Positions 1 to 9,414 of a stretch of DNA of 64,000 nucleotides are shown here, one piece after another. The notes beneath the pieces are model-generated. The model saw only the letters and a program-made list of their open reading frames with translations, did no database searches and was not told the DNA's origin. Position 1 is the first letter of the stretch; each line of letters opens with the position of its first letter. Origin of the DNA: Thalassospira xiamenensis M-5 = DSM 17429. Its GTDB lineage: Bacteria > Pseudomonadota > Alphaproteobacteria > Rhodospirillales > Thalassospiraceae. The translations under genes and the position numbers were made by a program. The stretch is taken from NCBI RefSeq assembly GCF_000300235.2, contig NZ_CP004388.1, positions 4,038,001-4,102,000 of the forward strand, given 5' to 3'.

Positions 1-2
1 AG

Positions 3-323
3 ACAGAAACCCCGCATCTGATCGTGCCCTATACGCTTGATGTCAACGACATGCGCTTTGCCGCCATGCAAGGCTTCAATTCCGGCGAACAATATTTTCA
101 ATATCTGAAAGACAGTTTTGATACGCTTTACGAAGAAGGTGCTGAAACCCCGCGGATGCTATCGGTCGGTTTGCATTGCCGTCTTGTCGGCCGTCCGGGT
201 CGGTTTGCAGCCCTGAAACGCTTTGTCGATTATGTGCGCGGTCATGATGATGTCTGGTTTGCACGTCGCATCGATATTGCGCGTCACTGGCGCGAACATC
301 ATCCGTTCACCGAAAACCAATAA
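3..323 (+). CDS. puuE: Allantoinase PuuE, C-terminal part (truncated by window edge)
   Basis: The open frame runs in from the left edge, so only the last ~106 residues are visible. The sequence VPYTLDVNDMRF, then QGFNSGEQYFQYLKDSFD, MLSVGLHCRLVGRPGR and the ending RRIDIARHWREHHP match the C-terminal part of the polysaccharide-deacetylase-fold allantoinase PuuE, which opens the hydantoin ring of allantoin to allantoate in the cytosol. An in-frame GTG at 24 could be mistaken for a start, but homology continues upstream of it. The next gene, uraD, follows after 24 bases in the same direction, and alc and allA come after that, so this is the first visible member of a purine-ureide operon. The identification is firm from the conserved tail and the context; the catalytic N-terminal half is outside the window. 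Confidence 0.9.
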   Translation, partial: TETPHLIVPYTLDVNDMRFAAMQGFNSGEQYFQYLKDSFDTLYEEGAETPRMLSVGLHCRLVGRPGRFAALKRFVDYVRGHDDVWFARRIDIARHWREHHPFTENQ

Positions 324-347
324 CCATGAAGAAAAACAAGAACTGAA

Positions 348-884
348 ATGGCCGATATGACCAAACCTGCAAAATCATTGTTCGAAACCCGACCACCCAG
401 CACATTGGCGCAAAGCGCCTTTGTCTCGCTGTATGGCGGGGTTTACGAACATTCGCCCTGGATCGCTGAACAGCTATATGATCGCGGCATCACGACCGCC
501 CTTGATACCCCTGATGCACTCGCCGATGCCATGGCAGCCGTGGTAAATGGCGCGATTGATGGTGACAAACTGACACTGCTTCGCGCCCACCCTGATCTTG
601 CTGGCAAGCTTGCATTGGCGGAACTCACGCATTCCTCGCAGAATGAGCAAACCGGTGCCGGGCTTGATCAATGCACGCCCGATGAACTTGCCCGTTTTAC
701 GCAATTGAATGACGACTACAAAAAGAAGTTCGGTTTCCCGTTCATCTTTGCGGTCAAAGGGTTCCATCGGACCGACATCCTGAACGCATTCGAACGCCGC
801 GTTAAGAACGATATCGAAACCGAATTTAACGAGGCCCTCAATCAGGTACACCGTATCGCCAAGCTGCGCCTCGAAGCCCTTTGA
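348..884 (+). CDS. uraD: 2-oxo-4-hydroxy-4-carboxy-5-ureidoimidazoline (OHCU) decarboxylase
   Basis: 178 residues, the usual size for a single-domain UraD. The enzyme decarboxylates OHCU, the product of 5-hydroxyisourate hydrolysis, to give S-allantoin. Family motifs are visible: SPWIAEQLYD near the N terminus (helix containing the conserved histidine region), LLRAHPDLAGKLA, SQNEQTGAGLD, and NDDYKKKFGFPFIFAVKG near residue 125, followed by the usual R-x-x-NDIETEFNEAL helix. It sits between puuE and alc, giving the order of a peroxisome-like ureide pathway in one operon: OHCU decarboxylation, allantoin opening, allantoate hydrolysis, ureidoglycolate cleavage. No urate oxidase or HIU hydrolase is visible; they may lie left of the window. 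Confidence 0.93.
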   Translation: MADMTKPAKSLFETRPPSTLAQSAFVSLYGGVYEHSPWIAEQLYDRGITTALDTPDALADAMAAVVNGAIDGDKLTLLRAHPDLAGKLALAELTHSSQNEQTGAGLDQCTPDELARFTQLNDDYKKKFGFPFIFAVKGFHRTDILNAFERRVKNDIETEFNEALNQVHRIAKLRLEAL

Positions 885-935
885 TCACCAATGACCGGCC
901 CGAACAAAATAACCAATAATCAGGATCTAGAAACC

Positions 936-1967
936 ATGAGCCACCACACAAACCATGATGCCCCGGAATTTACCCGGCGTTTTGTCAATCTGGCCGACGA
1001 ACGTCTGGGCGCAGAAGCAATCTTTGCGACCGACGATTTCTTTGCCGACAAGCAACGCATGTTGCAAACCGCCGATGCCATTTTTTATCCGGATAAATAT
1101 GATGACAATGGCAAGTGGATGGATGGCTGGGAAAGCCGCCGCAAACGTGTGGAAGGTCATGATTACTGTGTGGTACGGCTGGCAACATCGGGCCGGATTT
1201 ACGGTGTCGATATCGATACCAGCCACTTCACCGGCAACTTCCCGCCCGCCGCATCGCTAGAGGCATGCTATTGCCCGGATGGTGATCCCGCCGAAGATAC
1301 GACCTGGATCGAAATTGTTGCCCCGATCGGGTTGCGTGCCGGTATCGGCGCAGAAGCCCACCATTATGCTGATGTCACGGCAGAGGGCGTTTTCACCCAT
1401 GTCCGCCTGCATATCTATCCCGATGGAGGCATTGCCCGTCTGCGCGTTTATGGCCGCCCGGATCGGGACTGGTCAAAAATGGCAAGCAGTGCCGATCAGG
1501 TTGATCTGGCAGCCATGATCAATGGCGGCGTGGTCCTGACATGGTCAGATGCCCATTATGGCAACCCGAATGCCATTCTGGCCCCGGGCAGAGGCATCAA
1601 TATGGGTGATGGCTGGGAAACCAGACGGCGCCGCGAACCCGGCAACGAGTGGCTTATCGTTGAGCTCGGCCATCCTGGCGAGATCGAGAAAATCATCGTC
1701 GACACCTGCCACTTCAAGGGCAACTATCCCGACCGGGTTTCCATTCAGGCCGCCTATGTGGATGGTGAAAAGGATAAGTCGCTGCGCGCACGTTCGATGT
1801 TCTGGCAAACCATTTTGCCTGAACAGAAAATGCAGGCCGACCATATCCACGAATTTGATGCGTCGGTCATCGCCAAGCTCGGCCCGGTATCGCATTTGCG
1901 CGTCAATTCCATTCCCGATGGCGGGATCAGCCGCCTGCGCATTCTTGGCAAACCGGCAAAGCGATAA
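936..1967 (+). CDS. alc: Allantoicase (allantoate amidinohydrolase)
   Basis: Hydrolyses allantoate to S-ureidoglycolate and urea. The protein is built of two homologous beta-sandwich repeats, as in the family. Repeat 1 has [33 protein letters not shown] and [12 protein letters not shown]. Repeat 2 has [36 protein letters not shown] and [12 protein letters not shown]. The frame is open from an ATG at 891, but that codon has no ribosome site. The ATG at 936 has AGGA about 10 bases upstream and gives 343 residues starting just before the conserved [17 protein letters not shown], so 936 is preferred. It lies downstream of uraD and 4 bases upstream of the ureidoglycolate lyase gene, so co-transcription is very likely. 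Confidence 0.93.
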   Translation: MSHHTNHDAPEFTRRFVNLADERLGAEAIFATDDFFADKQRMLQTADAIFYPDKYDDNGKWMDGWESRRKRVEGHDYCVVRLATSGRIYGVDIDTSHFTGNFPPAASLEACYCPDGDPAEDTTWIEIVAPIGLRAGIGAEAHHYADVTAEGVFTHVRLHIYPDGGIARLRVYGRPDRDWSKMASSADQVDLAAMINGGVVLTWSDAHYGNPNAILAPGRGINMGDGWETRRRREPGNEWLIVELGHPGEIEKIIVDTCHFKGNYPDRVSIQAAYVDGEKDKSLRARSMFWQTILPEQKMQADHIHEFDASVIAKLGPVSHLRVNSIPDGGISRLRILGKPAKR

Positions 1968-1971
1968 GACT

Positions 1972-2484
1972 ATGAAACTGAAAGTCGAACCGCTAACCCC
2001 CGCGGCTTTTGCCCCGTTTGGCGAGGTGATATCCACCGCCACCGCGCGGGACGAATATAAAATCAATCTGGGTACAACAACGCGGTTTCACGACATATCG
2101 CGCGTTGATGTCGGGGACGAAGGTGGCATACCAATCATCAGCATTTTTCGCGGCACACCGCGCCCGATGCCGATTGAAATCAAAATGATGGAACGCCATC
2201 CACTGGGCTCCCAGGCGTTCGTGCCTCTAAGCGGTCAGAAGTTCCTGATTGTTGTGGCAGAGGGTTCAGATACCCCTGCCCTCGAAGACCTACGCGCCTT
2301 TATCTCGGACGGGACACAAGGTGTGACTTATGCCAAGAATGTCTGGCACCACCCGCTTCTGGCGCTTGAACCAGAAAGTGATTTTCTGATCGTGGATCGC
2401 AGCGGCCCGGGCAACAACCTGAACGAAATTGATCTGCCGATGGTTGATGATACGCCTGCAACGCTTGACTGGCCGCAAACCTGA
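1972..2484 (+). CDS. allA: Ureidoglycolate lyase
   Basis: 170 residues from the ATG at 1972, only 4 bases after the allantoicase stop; the same frame is open far upstream inside alc but that part is a shadow. The enzyme splits ureidoglycolate to glyoxylate and urea and is the last step of this operon. The N terminus KVEPLTPAAFAPFGEVI and internal ERHPLGSQAFVPLSGQKFLIVVA, then GVTYAKNVWHHPLLAL, are family signatures of the cupin-like AllA fold (the HP of ERHPLGSQ and the WHHP motif are conserved). Urea is released at two steps, so a urease elsewhere would be expected. Transcription probably ends at the hairpin at 2508-2529. Confidence 0.93.
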   Translation: MKLKVEPLTPAAFAPFGEVISTATARDEYKINLGTTTRFHDISRVDVGDEGGIPIISIFRGTPRPMPIEIKMMERHPLGSQAFVPLSGQKFLIVVAEGSDTPALEDLRAFISDGTQGVTYAKNVWHHPLLALEPESDFLIVDRSGPGNNLNEIDLPMVDDTPATLDWPQT

Positions 2485-2507
2485 GAAAACGATCACAAGA
2501 CATTGCA

Positions 2508-2536
2508 CCCTGATCAATTGCGATCAGGGTCGTTTT
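2508..2536 (+). terminator. Rho-independent terminator of the ureide operon
   Basis: Perfect 8-bp stem CCCTGATC / GATCAGGG with a 6-base loop (2508-2529), followed by TCGTTTTG on the + strand. It begins 23 bases after the allA stop and overlaps the last codons of the convergent HAD gene, so the 3' ends of the two operons are interlocked. There is no T-run on the - strand, so it should act on + transcripts only. Confidence 0.7.
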
Positions 2537-3201
2537 GCCAGTCCCTGATTGCCAAGATACCGGTGCAGTTCACTGGAATCACCGACAACATCCTCGGCCC
2601 CGGCCTGCATTAACATTTCGGCATCTTGCGGATTTCGATGGCCTCCACCAAGAAATCCGACGGATCGCATCCCGGCCGCCCCGGCGGCAATAATCCCGGC
2701 GGGGCTGTCTTCGATCACAAGACAGTTTTCCGGTTTGGAACCGCATTCCCGCGCCGCATGCAGGAAGATATCCGGGGCCGGTTTGCCATTTGCCACTTCC
2801 TCGACCGAGAAAATCCGCGCCCCGAAGAAATCAAGCAAACCGGTATTTCCAAGACAGGTATCAAGGCGTGCCAAATCACTGCCCGATGCAACGCAAACCG
2901 GCACATCAAGTGATTTCAGAACCGCGTCAATGCCACCAATCGCCCGCAGATCTGTTTCAAAAAGACTTCCGAGCAGATCTTCACATTCTTTCTGATACTT
3001 CACGGCGTCAATCGCGGTTGCATGATCATCATTCAGGCTGTCGACCATCCCGGCATAGGACACACCGCCAAAACGGCGCGCCAGGTCATCCGATGAGACT
3101 TCAATGCCATAGCCTGCAAGTATCTGAACATCGACGGCAAACGACAGCACTTCGCTATCGATCAGCACCCCATCGCAATCAAAGATGACAAGATTGATCA
3201 C
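2524..3201 (-). CDS. HAD-superfamily hydrolase (subfamily IA), sugar-phosphatase-like
   Basis: 225 residues starting with GTG at 3201; the GTG overlaps the TGA of the upstream TPR gene (GTGA), which points to translational coupling. All four HAD motifs are present: DCDGVLIDSE (nucleophile and acid Asp) at the N terminus, the VASGSD motif II serine, GKPAPDIFLHAA with the motif III lysine, and VIEDSPAGIIAA with the motif IV acids. A helical cap lies between motifs I and II, as in beta-phosphoglucomutase/phosphoglycolate-phosphatase-like enzymes such as YieH. The substrate cannot be read from the sequence. The neighbouring TPR lipoprotein and DUF4153 membrane protein do not suggest one. Confidence 0.85.
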   Translation of the reverse strand: MINLVIFDCDGVLIDSEVLSFAVDVQILAGYGIEVSSDDLARRFGGVSYAGMVDSLNDDHATAIDAVKYQKECEDLLGSLFETDLRAIGGIDAVLKSLDVPVCVASGSDLARLDTCLGNTGLLDFFGARIFSVEEVANGKPAPDIFLHAARECGSKPENCLVIEDSPAGIIAAGAAGMRSVGFLGGGHRNPQDAEMLMQAGAEDVVGDSSELHRYLGNQGLAKRP

Positions 3202-4007
3202 TGTGTTGCCGCGCCGCCACCCAGATCAAGGGCAAGCAACCGTTTCTGGATTTCCTGTGACAGCACCGCACTTGGCTGCGCCTCAAGGGCGCGCTGATAA
3301 GCCGCGCGTGCCATTTCGGTTTTGCCCATCGCAAGGGCATTTTCGGCAAAATGCGCAAGATGTTCAGCCGTCGGCATGGCCTTGTTTACAGCCACAAATA
3401 TCTCTTCTGCTTCCTGATATTTGCCCTGCTTATAAAGCACCAGCCCGTAGGTATCGAGCGCACCGGGATCATCGGGTGCAACCTGCAAGGCACGCTTGAT
3501 CAGACGTTCTGCTTCACCCAAATTTTCACCACGAACCGCATAATGGAAGGCAAGCCAGTTCGCCGCACCGGCATTCCCCGCATTCGATGCCTGCGTTGCT
3601 TCTGCCAGCATGGTGTTGCGATAGGTTTCCATCACCGCCTTGATGGCATCGCTATCAAGACCATCAACCCATGTCAGACCGACACGGACCGCCTTGCATC
3701 CCTTGCCACCCTTTTCCTGACAAAGGGCAACGGATTCTTCCACCGCGCCCAGCACGGTCGCGCTCGGCCCGGCGGCATATTCAACCCCGGCCTCGTCACG
3801 CGATAGCGCCTTGAAATCGATCATCGCCCGGTATCGTTCGTCAACCGGCTTTTCCGCCGGGCTTGCGAACATATCCTGAGGCTCCCATTTCGCAGAGGTA
3901 TCGCCGCAGGCCACCAGCGTTAGAAGGGCCAGGCCCGCAATGAGATGATGTGTCCGGATCAACAAAGCAGTCATTCCCTGATGCTGTTTCATGTGATGAC
4001 AAAGCAT
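3198..4007 (-). CDS. TPR-repeat lipoprotein of unknown function
   Basis: 269 residues if it starts at the ATG at 4007. ATGs at 3992 and 3974 are alternatives. The hydrophobic stretch LIAGLALLTLVACG contains a lipobox (LVAC), so the mature protein should be anchored by a lipidated cysteine, probably in the outer or inner membrane facing the periplasm. The C-terminal half carries Sel1/TPR-like helices: NWLAFHYAVRGENLGEAERL, DPGALDTYGLVLYKQGKYQEA, AEHLAHFAENALAMGKTEMA. It lies 23 bases downstream of the DUF4153 gene and overlaps the HAD gene by 4 bases, so all three appear to be one operon. The function is unknown; TPR lipoproteins usually act as protein-interaction scaffolds. Confidence 0.75.
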   Translation of the reverse strand: MLCHHMKQHQGMTALLIRTHHLIAGLALLTLVACGDTSAKWEPQDMFASPAEKPVDERYRAMIDFKALSRDEAGVEYAAGPSATVLGAVEESVALCQEKGGKGCKAVRVGLTWVDGLDSDAIKAVMETYRNTMLAEATQASNAGNAGAANWLAFHYAVRGENLGEAERLIKRALQVAPDDPGALDTYGLVLYKQGKYQEAEEIFVAVNKAMPTAEHLAHFAENALAMGKTEMARAAYQRALEAQPSAVLSQEIQKRLLALDLGGGAATQ

Positions 4008-4030
4008 AGCCTGTCCCGATTAGGCAGGCG

Positions 4031-5737
4031 TTAACGATACTGGCCCCACTGCACCCCACCGATCAAAAGATCGGAATAGCGGGGCGAAACCGCTTTAAAA
4101 TTACCATCGGCAAGATCACGCAACATTGCCGCATGGTCGATTTCGTTCTGGCCATGGAAGAAACTGGTCACAATCTGCCAATCATCATCCGCGACCTCAT
4201 AACGATAGATATCAACATAATCACGCGCCGTGAAAAAGGCTGCTTCTTCCATTCCATCGCCGTCAAGATCGACCAGCAACAATGCGCACTGGTCCGGGGT
4301 TCCTGTGCCTGAACCTTCCTTGCGACAGAAGCGGCGATCATATTCAAGCTGTGCTTCAAGCAATCTGGTTACGGCTTCCCCAGGCACGCGATATTCCGCA
4401 GGATAAACCGGAATATTGTCAATTTCGACCATCATCCGTCCGGCATCAGGATCGATATAGCTGCGCAGTTCGGCAAGTGGCGGCACCGTGTCGGGTTTTG
4501 CCGCGTCAAGTTCAGCAAGTGCCTTTTCGCCCGGCATTCCAAGATTTCGGGCAATGAAAGAAAGGTCGGCCTTGTCCCAGTCTGCCATCGACAAAAGACG
4601 GCTTTGCTGATTTCGCGCCGAAATGCTGACCGGGTCAAGCAACGGCAGATGTATGATAAAGGCCGTCAGGGTCCCGCAAATGGCAATATGACCAAAAGCC
4701 CGGCGCAACGATACCGGGGTTGACTGGCGACGGCCAAATGCCGCCACCGAAAGCCATATCGACGCCATCAAGACAAATACCGCCGCCCAGATCGCATAAA
4801 TCCGCGATGGGGTCAGTCCGTATTCACGCACCCGGATATAAATCGTTGCCATCGCAATCAGGGCAAAGATCGGTGCCATCCACAATGTAAAGCGAAAGAC
4901 ACGATCACCGATCCGGCCAAACAAGGTTACACCTTCGCCTGCCTGCACCGCGCCAAACAGTAGGTAACTTAACCCTGCTGCGGCGGCCATCACGGTCCAC
5001 CAGACACCAAATTCCTGATCCAGCAGAACTTCCCAGCCACCCAGTGCCGCCGCAATCAGAAACAGGAAAAGCCCCAGTGCCTGAATCGGATAAAGAATGC
5101 GGAACATTCCGCCAATCACCTGGCGGACCGGGATCAGAAGCCCCGATTTTTCACGCGCAATGAGGATACCTGTGGCAAAAGCCGCGCCCGAAAGGGGCAT
5201 CGCAACATACGCCTCACTGATCAGATCCCAAATCTGGTCGATACCCACCAGCATAAACAGCGAAGACAAGGCATAAAGAACGGGCCAGACGACACCAACC
5301 CCGACCAAACCAAATGCCAATGCCAGCTTGATTGACCAGATTTCGGGCACCAGTGCCGCCCGATCCGGATAGTTTGGTAAAACAGTCGTCTGCAACGGCC
5401 CCCATATCCGCCATATGGCGACAGCACCCCCGACCCAAAACGCCTGACAGGCGAGCAAACCTAAAATGGCGGCATCATCGGTATGATCGAACCCGACCAG
5501 ATGCTGAAATGCCAGCACCTGAAGGGCTGCGAGGGTTGGTAAAACAAACGTCACCGCAAGATCATCACGCAGACGACGCACGCCAATGGCAAACCAGCTG
5601 CAATAGGCCAGTGCGGCAATAAAGGTCATCAGACTCGCCAGAAGATAGTCATCCTCCCAGCGATAATCGATCAGATACCAGAATGCGAAGCCATATGCCG
5701 CGCCGCTAAGGGGGAACAGCCAATGCGCTTTTTTCAT
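4031..5737 (-). CDS. DUF4153-type polytopic membrane protein
   Basis: 568 residues. The first ~370 residues are very hydrophobic, with about ten membrane segments. They begin HWLFPLSGAAYGFAFWYLI and include SLMTFIAALAYCSWFAIGV and MAPIFALIAMATIYIRVREYGLTPSR. The arrangement and the REYGLTPSRIYAIWAAVF segment resemble DUF4153 proteins. A soluble C-terminal domain follows (from about residue 385), containing PPLAELRSYIDPDAGRMMVE and an EF-hand-like acidic patch LLVDLDGDGMEEAAFF. The gene heads the - strand trio with the TPR lipoprotein and HAD phosphatase. The function of DUF4153 proteins is not established, so no role is assigned. Confidence 0.75.
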   Translation of the reverse strand: MKKAHWLFPLSGAAYGFAFWYLIDYRWEDDYLLASLMTFIAALAYCSWFAIGVRRLRDDLAVTFVLPTLAALQVLAFQHLVGFDHTDDAAILGLLACQAFWVGGAVAIWRIWGPLQTTVLPNYPDRAALVPEIWSIKLALAFGLVGVGVVWPVLYALSSLFMLVGIDQIWDLISEAYVAMPLSGAAFATGILIAREKSGLLIPVRQVIGGMFRILYPIQALGLFLFLIAAALGGWEVLLDQEFGVWWTVMAAAAGLSYLLFGAVQAGEGVTLFGRIGDRVFRFTLWMAPIFALIAMATIYIRVREYGLTPSRIYAIWAAVFVLMASIWLSVAAFGRRQSTPVSLRRAFGHIAICGTLTAFIIHLPLLDPVSISARNQQSRLLSMADWDKADLSFIARNLGMPGEKALAELDAAKPDTVPPLAELRSYIDPDAGRMMVEIDNIPVYPAEYRVPGEAVTRLLEAQLEYDRRFCRKEGSGTGTPDQCALLLVDLDGDGMEEAAFFTARDYVDIYRYEVADDDWQIVTSFFHGQNEIDHAAMLRDLADGNFKAVSPRYSDLLIGGVQWGQYR

Positions 5738-5804
5738 CGGTTTGCCTTTGCTCGTGCCCGATTGTTCGGGTCAGGTTGTCTTTATAAACAGTATTAAAAC
5801 AGAA

Positions 5805-5839
5805 AAAGCCGCCGGGATCATCAGATCTCCGGCGGCTTT
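5805..5839 (-). terminator. Terminator of the sdhCDAB operon
   Basis: Eleven-pair GC-rich stem AAAGCCGCCGG / CCGGCGGCTTT around a short loop. On the - strand it is followed by a T-rich stretch (complement of the A-run at 5801-5807). It lies 41 bases past the sdhB stop and upstream of the DUF4153 gene, so it separates the two - strand units. There is also a T-rich tail on the + side, so it could be bidirectional. Confidence 0.8.
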
Positions 5840-5880
5840 AACTTTTTGTCTTAAAAAGACTTTTTTATGGTCTAAGCCGA

Positions 5881-6663
5881 TCAGGCGCGGCGTTCTGCGA
5901 TCATCTTTTTGATTTCGGTGATCGCCAATGCCGGGTTCAGGCCTTTCGGGCAGGTATTGGTGCAGTTCATGATCGTGTGGCAACGATACAGGCGGAACGG
6001 ATCTTCGAGCGCGTCGAGACGTTCACCGGTATATTCATCACGCGAGTCAGCCAGCCAACGATAAGCCTGCAACAGAACAGCCGGGCCGAGATAACGGTCG
6101 GAGTTCCACCAGTAAGACGGGCACGCCGTCGAGCAGGAGAAGCACAGGATGCATTCCCACAGACCGTCAAGCTTCGCGCGTTCTTCACGCGACTGCAGAC
6201 GTTCGCCATCGGGCGGAGTCGGGCTATCGGCCTTCAGCCACGGCTCGATCGAGGCGAGCTGCGCATAAGGTTGCGACAGATCCGGTACCAGATCCTTGAC
6301 CACCGGCATATGCGGCAGCGGATAGATTTTGACCTCGCCCTTGATGTCCTCGATCGGTTTCAGACACGCAAGCGTGTTGCGACCGTCGATATTCATCGCG
6401 CACGAACCGCAAATGCCTTCGCGACAAGAACGACGGAATGTCAGGGTCGCGTCGATCTCGTTCTTGATCTTGATCAGCGCATCAAGAACCATCGGACCGC
6501 ACTTATCAAGGTCAATGTCGTAAGTGTCGGTACGCGGGTTATCGCCACTGTCAGGATCGTAACGATAGATCTTGAAGCTGCGGGTGTTTTTCGCGTCAGC
6601 CGGTGCAGAGAACGACTTGCCCTCTTTAACGACCGAATTGGCGGGAAGATTGAATTCTACCAT
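5881..6663 (-). CDS. sdhB: Succinate dehydrogenase iron-sulfur subunit
   Basis: 260 residues, normal for SdhB. It passes electrons from the flavin of SdhA to ubiquinone through three clusters. The [2Fe-2S] ligands are Cys80, Cys85, Cys88 and Cys100 ([10 protein letters not shown] then LAC). The [4Fe-4S] and [3Fe-4S] ligands lie in [12 protein letters not shown] (Cys171, 174, 177, 181) and in [14 protein letters not shown] (Cys228, 234, 238). It is the last gene of the sdhC-sdhD-sdhA-sdhB operon, 25 bases after sdhA, and is followed by the hairpin at 5805-5839. The complex links the citric acid cycle to the respiratory chain at the cytoplasmic face of the inner membrane. Confidence 0.97.
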   Translation of the reverse strand: MVEFNLPANSVVKEGKSFSAPADAKNTRSFKIYRYDPDSGDNPRTDTYDIDLDKCGPMVLDALIKIKNEIDATLTFRRSCREGICGSCAMNIDGRNTLACLKPIEDIKGEVKIYPLPHMPVVKDLVPDLSQPYAQLASIEPWLKADSPTPPDGERLQSREERAKLDGLWECILCFSCSTACPSYWWNSDRYLGPAVLLQAYRWLADSRDEYTGERLDALEDPFRLYRCHTIMNCTNTCPKGLNPALAITEIKKMIAERRA

Positions 6664-6688
6664 CTCTCAAATCCTCTCTTGCCGCGCC

Positions 6689-8485
6689 TTAATAGACGCG
6701 CTCTTTCGGCTCGATATACGACACTTCATCGGTAAGGGTGAAGTTGTTGACCGGACGATAGGTCAGATCAACGCCATACCCTTTGTCCCAATCGACAGTC
6801 GCAATCGTGTGCTTCATCCAGACTTCGTCATCACGCTTCGGATAATCCTCGTGGGCATGTGCCCCGCGTGATTCGTGACGGGCCTCGGCGGAATTCATGG
6901 TTGCAGCAGCGCAGACCATGAGGTTTTCGAGTTCCATCGTTTCGACGAGATCGGAGTTCCAGATCAGCGAACGATCCGACACGGCAACATCAGGAAGCGT
7001 TGCTGCGGTCGCGGAAAGCTTTTCGACACCTTCCTTGAGAATCTCGGCAGTACGGAATACGCCGCAATTGCCCTGCATGACGCGCTGCATTTCCAGACGG
7101 ATTTCGGCGGTCGGACGAGAACCCTTTGCCCAACGCAGACGGTCGAAACGTGCAATAGCCTCGTCGCCATCGGTGGTTTTGAGTTCCTTGTAGGATGCCT
7201 TGGCATCGACGACTTCGGCGGCGTGCAAGCCACATGCACGACCAAAAACAACAAGGTCGAGCAACGAGTTGGTGCCAAGACGGTTTGCACCGTGGACCGA
7301 CACGCAGGCCGCCTCGCCGGCCGCCATCAGACCCGGAACGATTGCGTTCGGGTTATCCGCCGTCGGACGCAGGACTTCGCCCTTATAGTTGGTCGGAATA
7401 CCGCCCATATTGTAATGGACCGTCGGCAGGACCGGGATCGGTTCCTTGGTCGCATCAACACCGGCAAAGATTTTTGCGGTTTCGGTAATACCCGGCAGAC
7501 GTTCCCAAAGCACTTCCGAACCAAGATGTTCAAGGTGCAGGTGGATGTATTCGCCGTGTTCGCCGACACCGCGACCATCACGGATTTCCTGTGCCATACC
7601 GCGCGAAACGACGTCACGTGATGCAAGGTCCTTAACGGTCGGTGCGTAACGTTCCATGAAACGTTCGCCTTCGGAGTTGGTCAGATAACCGCCCTCGCCA
7701 CGCGCACCTTCGGTGATCAGGCAGCCAGAACCGTAAATGCCGGTCGGATGGAACTGAACGAATTCCATGTCCTGAAGACCAAGGCCTGCACGTGCGACCA
7801 TGCCATGACCATCACCGGTGCAGGTATGGGCCGAGGTGCAGCTAAAGAATGCGCGACCATAACCGCCCGACGCCAGAATGGTCATCTTGGCGTTGAAACG
7901 ATGGATTTCACCGGTATCAAGATCCCAGGCGACCAGACCTTTGCACGACCCGTCTTCACCCATGATCAGATCAAGGGCGATATATTCGACGAAGAATTCG
8001 GCTTTGTGTTTCAGGCACTGCTGATACAGGGTGTGCAGCATGGCATGACCGGTACGGTCAGCAGCAGCACAGGCACGTTCGACCGGCGCTTTACCGTGGT
8101 CACGGGTATGACCACCGAACGGACGCTGATAGATTTTGCCATCCTCGGTCCGCGAGAACGGCATGCCGTAATGTTCAAGTTCATGAACAGCCGGAACAGC
8201 GTTACGGCACATATATTCGATCGCGTCCTGGTCACCGAGCCAGTCGGAGCCCTTGACGGTGTCATACATATGCCACTGCCAGTGATCTTCGGACATGTTG
8301 CCAAGTGATGCACCAATGCCGCCCTGCGCCGCAACGGTGTGCGAGCGGGTCGGGAAGACCTTGGTGATACAGGCGGTTTTCAGTCCGGCTTCGACCGTTC
8401 CAAGCGTCGCACGAAGACCGGCGCCGCCTGCGCCCATAACAACGACGTCGTAGTTATGGTCGATAATTTTATATGATTCGCTCAT
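6689..8485 (-). CDS. sdhA: Succinate dehydrogenase flavoprotein subunit
   Basis: 598 residues from the ATG at 8485, which begins [18 protein letters not shown]. An upstream in-frame ATG at 8536 lies inside sdhD and is unlikely. The FAD-binding GAGGAG is at residues 18-23. The covalent FAD histidine is in [12 protein letters not shown] (His49). The succinate/fumarate site motifs [32 protein letters not shown] and [10 protein letters not shown] are intact. The C-terminal [23 protein letters not shown] is the standard ending. It lies 4 bases after sdhD and 25 bases before sdhB. It oxidises succinate to fumarate as part of complex II. Confidence 0.97.
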   Translation of the reverse strand: MSESYKIIDHNYDVVVMGAGGAGLRATLGTVEAGLKTACITKVFPTRSHTVAAQGGIGASLGNMSEDHWQWHMYDTVKGSDWLGDQDAIEYMCRNAVPAVHELEHYGMPFSRTEDGKIYQRPFGGHTRDHGKAPVERACAAADRTGHAMLHTLYQQCLKHKAEFFVEYIALDLIMGEDGSCKGLVAWDLDTGEIHRFNAKMTILASGGYGRAFFSCTSAHTCTGDGHGMVARAGLGLQDMEFVQFHPTGIYGSGCLITEGARGEGGYLTNSEGERFMERYAPTVKDLASRDVVSRGMAQEIRDGRGVGEHGEYIHLHLEHLGSEVLWERLPGITETAKIFAGVDATKEPIPVLPTVHYNMGGIPTNYKGEVLRPTADNPNAIVPGLMAAGEAACVSVHGANRLGTNSLLDLVVFGRACGLHAAEVVDAKASYKELKTTDGDEAIARFDRLRWAKGSRPTAEIRLEMQRVMQGNCGVFRTAEILKEGVEKLSATAATLPDVAVSDRSLIWNSDLVETMELENLMVCAAATMNSAEARHESRGAHAHEDYPKRDDEVWMKHTIATVDWDKGYGVDLTYRPVNNFTLTDEVSYIEPKERVY

Positions 8486-8489
8486 TGGT

Positions 8490-8873
8490 TCAGGCTCCGG
8501 CAAAAACGATACGCATGACCGACACGATGGCAGCAACCGACAGGAATGCGGCCACAGCCTTGATCAGGAACAGCGATACGATTTCTGCTTTACGGTTGTG
8601 CACATAATCCTCGATCACGACCTGAAGGCCATGCGTGAAGTGCACAGAAACACTGATGATCATCAGGATCATCATGGTCGAATGGAAATACGAGCTCAGC
8701 CAATCACGGACTGCATCATAGTCGGCCGTATGGCCAGACAGGATCGATATGATGAACCAGATGCCGAGCGGAAGGTTTGCGACAGCGGTAACGCGCTGGG
8801 TCCACCAGTGCGACGAGCCACTTTTAGCAGAACCGAGGCCGCGAACACGGCCCAGATCGGATTGCATTTTCAT
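8490..8873 (-). CDS. sdhD: Succinate dehydrogenase membrane anchor subunit SdhD
   Basis: 127 residues with three membrane helices (about residues 28-47, 60-82, 98-122). The N-terminal [20 protein letters not shown] is the typical alphaproteobacterial SdhD start. Candidate haem b ligand histidines are His78 and His81 in [14 protein letters not shown], and the following Asp89-Tyr90 pair is the conserved quinone-site element. It sits between sdhC (27 bases upstream) and sdhA (4 bases downstream). With SdhC it anchors the SdhAB head to the inner membrane and forms the ubiquinone pocket. Confidence 0.94.
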   Translation of the reverse strand: MKMQSDLGRVRGLGSAKSGSSHWWTQRVTAVANLPLGIWFIISILSGHTADYDAVRDWLSSYFHSTMMILMIISVSVHFTHGLQVVIEDYVHNRKAEIVSLFLIKAVAAFLSVAAIVSVMRIVFAGA

Positions 8874-8900
8874 GACAGGTTTGTCCCCTCTTGCCCGGCC

Positions 8901-9281
8901 TTAGGCCAGACCGATAATCCAGGTAAGAATGGTCAGCACGATTGCCGCGCCAAAGACGATCGGGTTGCCTTTTCTGGCGCCCTCATTTGTCAGGCCGCGA
9001 CCGGTATCCCAGACAAGGTGCCGGACACCGTTGCAAGCATGGTAATAAAATGCCGCCGTCCAACCGAACAGCAGCAGCAGACCAAACCACGAGGTGAAAA
9101 ATGCGTGATAGCCGTCAAATGCATCACGACCAGCGCCGGCACCAATCAGCCAGGACGCCAGAAATACGAAACCAATGGCAAGACCGACACCCATCGCACG
9201 GAACGAAATGGACATCTTGGCTGCCATCGGAAGCCGGTACACCTGCAAGTGCGGAGACAGCGGCCGATTGGCTTTGCTCAT
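8901..9281 (-). CDS. sdhC: Succinate dehydrogenase cytochrome b556 subunit SdhC
   Basis: 126 residues from the ATG at 9281 (MSKANRPLSPHLQVYRL), which has GAGAAGAGG upstream. A frame extension to 9302 exists but lacks conserved sequence. RPLSPHLQVY is the SdhC N-terminal signature. Three hydrophobic helices follow. The haem-binding motif YHACNGVRHLVWD gives His81 and the conserved HxxxGxRHLxxD pattern. It is the promoter-proximal gene of sdhCDAB and has a candidate sigma-70 promoter about 45-75 bases upstream. Confidence 0.95.
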   Translation of the reverse strand: MSKANRPLSPHLQVYRLPMAAKMSISFRAMGVGLAIGFVFLASWLIGAGAGRDAFDGYHAFFTSWFGLLLLFGWTAAFYYHACNGVRHLVWDTGRGLTNEGARKGNPIVFGAAIVLTILTWIIGLA

Positions 9282-9326
9282 AGCGGATTTGCCTCTTCTC
9301 AAAGTAGCTGGCGGGAAAGCAGGGTT

Positions 9327-9355
9327 TATTTACCCATGCAACGGGTTTGAGTCAA
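9327..9355 (-). promoter_or_regulatory. Candidate sigma-70 promoter of sdhCDAB
   Basis: On the - strand, TTGACT (-35, complement of 9350-9355) is followed after 17 bases by TAAATA (-10, complement of 9327-9332). The predicted start is near 9320, about 40 bases before the sdhC ATG. The -35 is strong and the -10 weak. A perfect 12-bp palindrome AACTACGTAGTT lies about 60 bases further upstream at 9415-9426 and could be a regulator site. Confidence 0.45.
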
Positions 9356-9414
9356 TCTAGACACCTTTGAAATCCAAAGAAATCCGCGATCAAATTCCGT
9401 TTTCGCCTCGGTTA

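Noticed and set aside
24-323. GTG at 24 as the true start of the first gene
   Set aside because: The frame is open to the window edge and matches PuuE upstream, so the gene is simply cut.
1549-1971. Longer start for the ureidoglycolate lyase
   Set aside because: The extension lies within the allantoicase gene and has no homology; the ATG at 1972 starts at the conserved KVEPLTPAAFAPFG.
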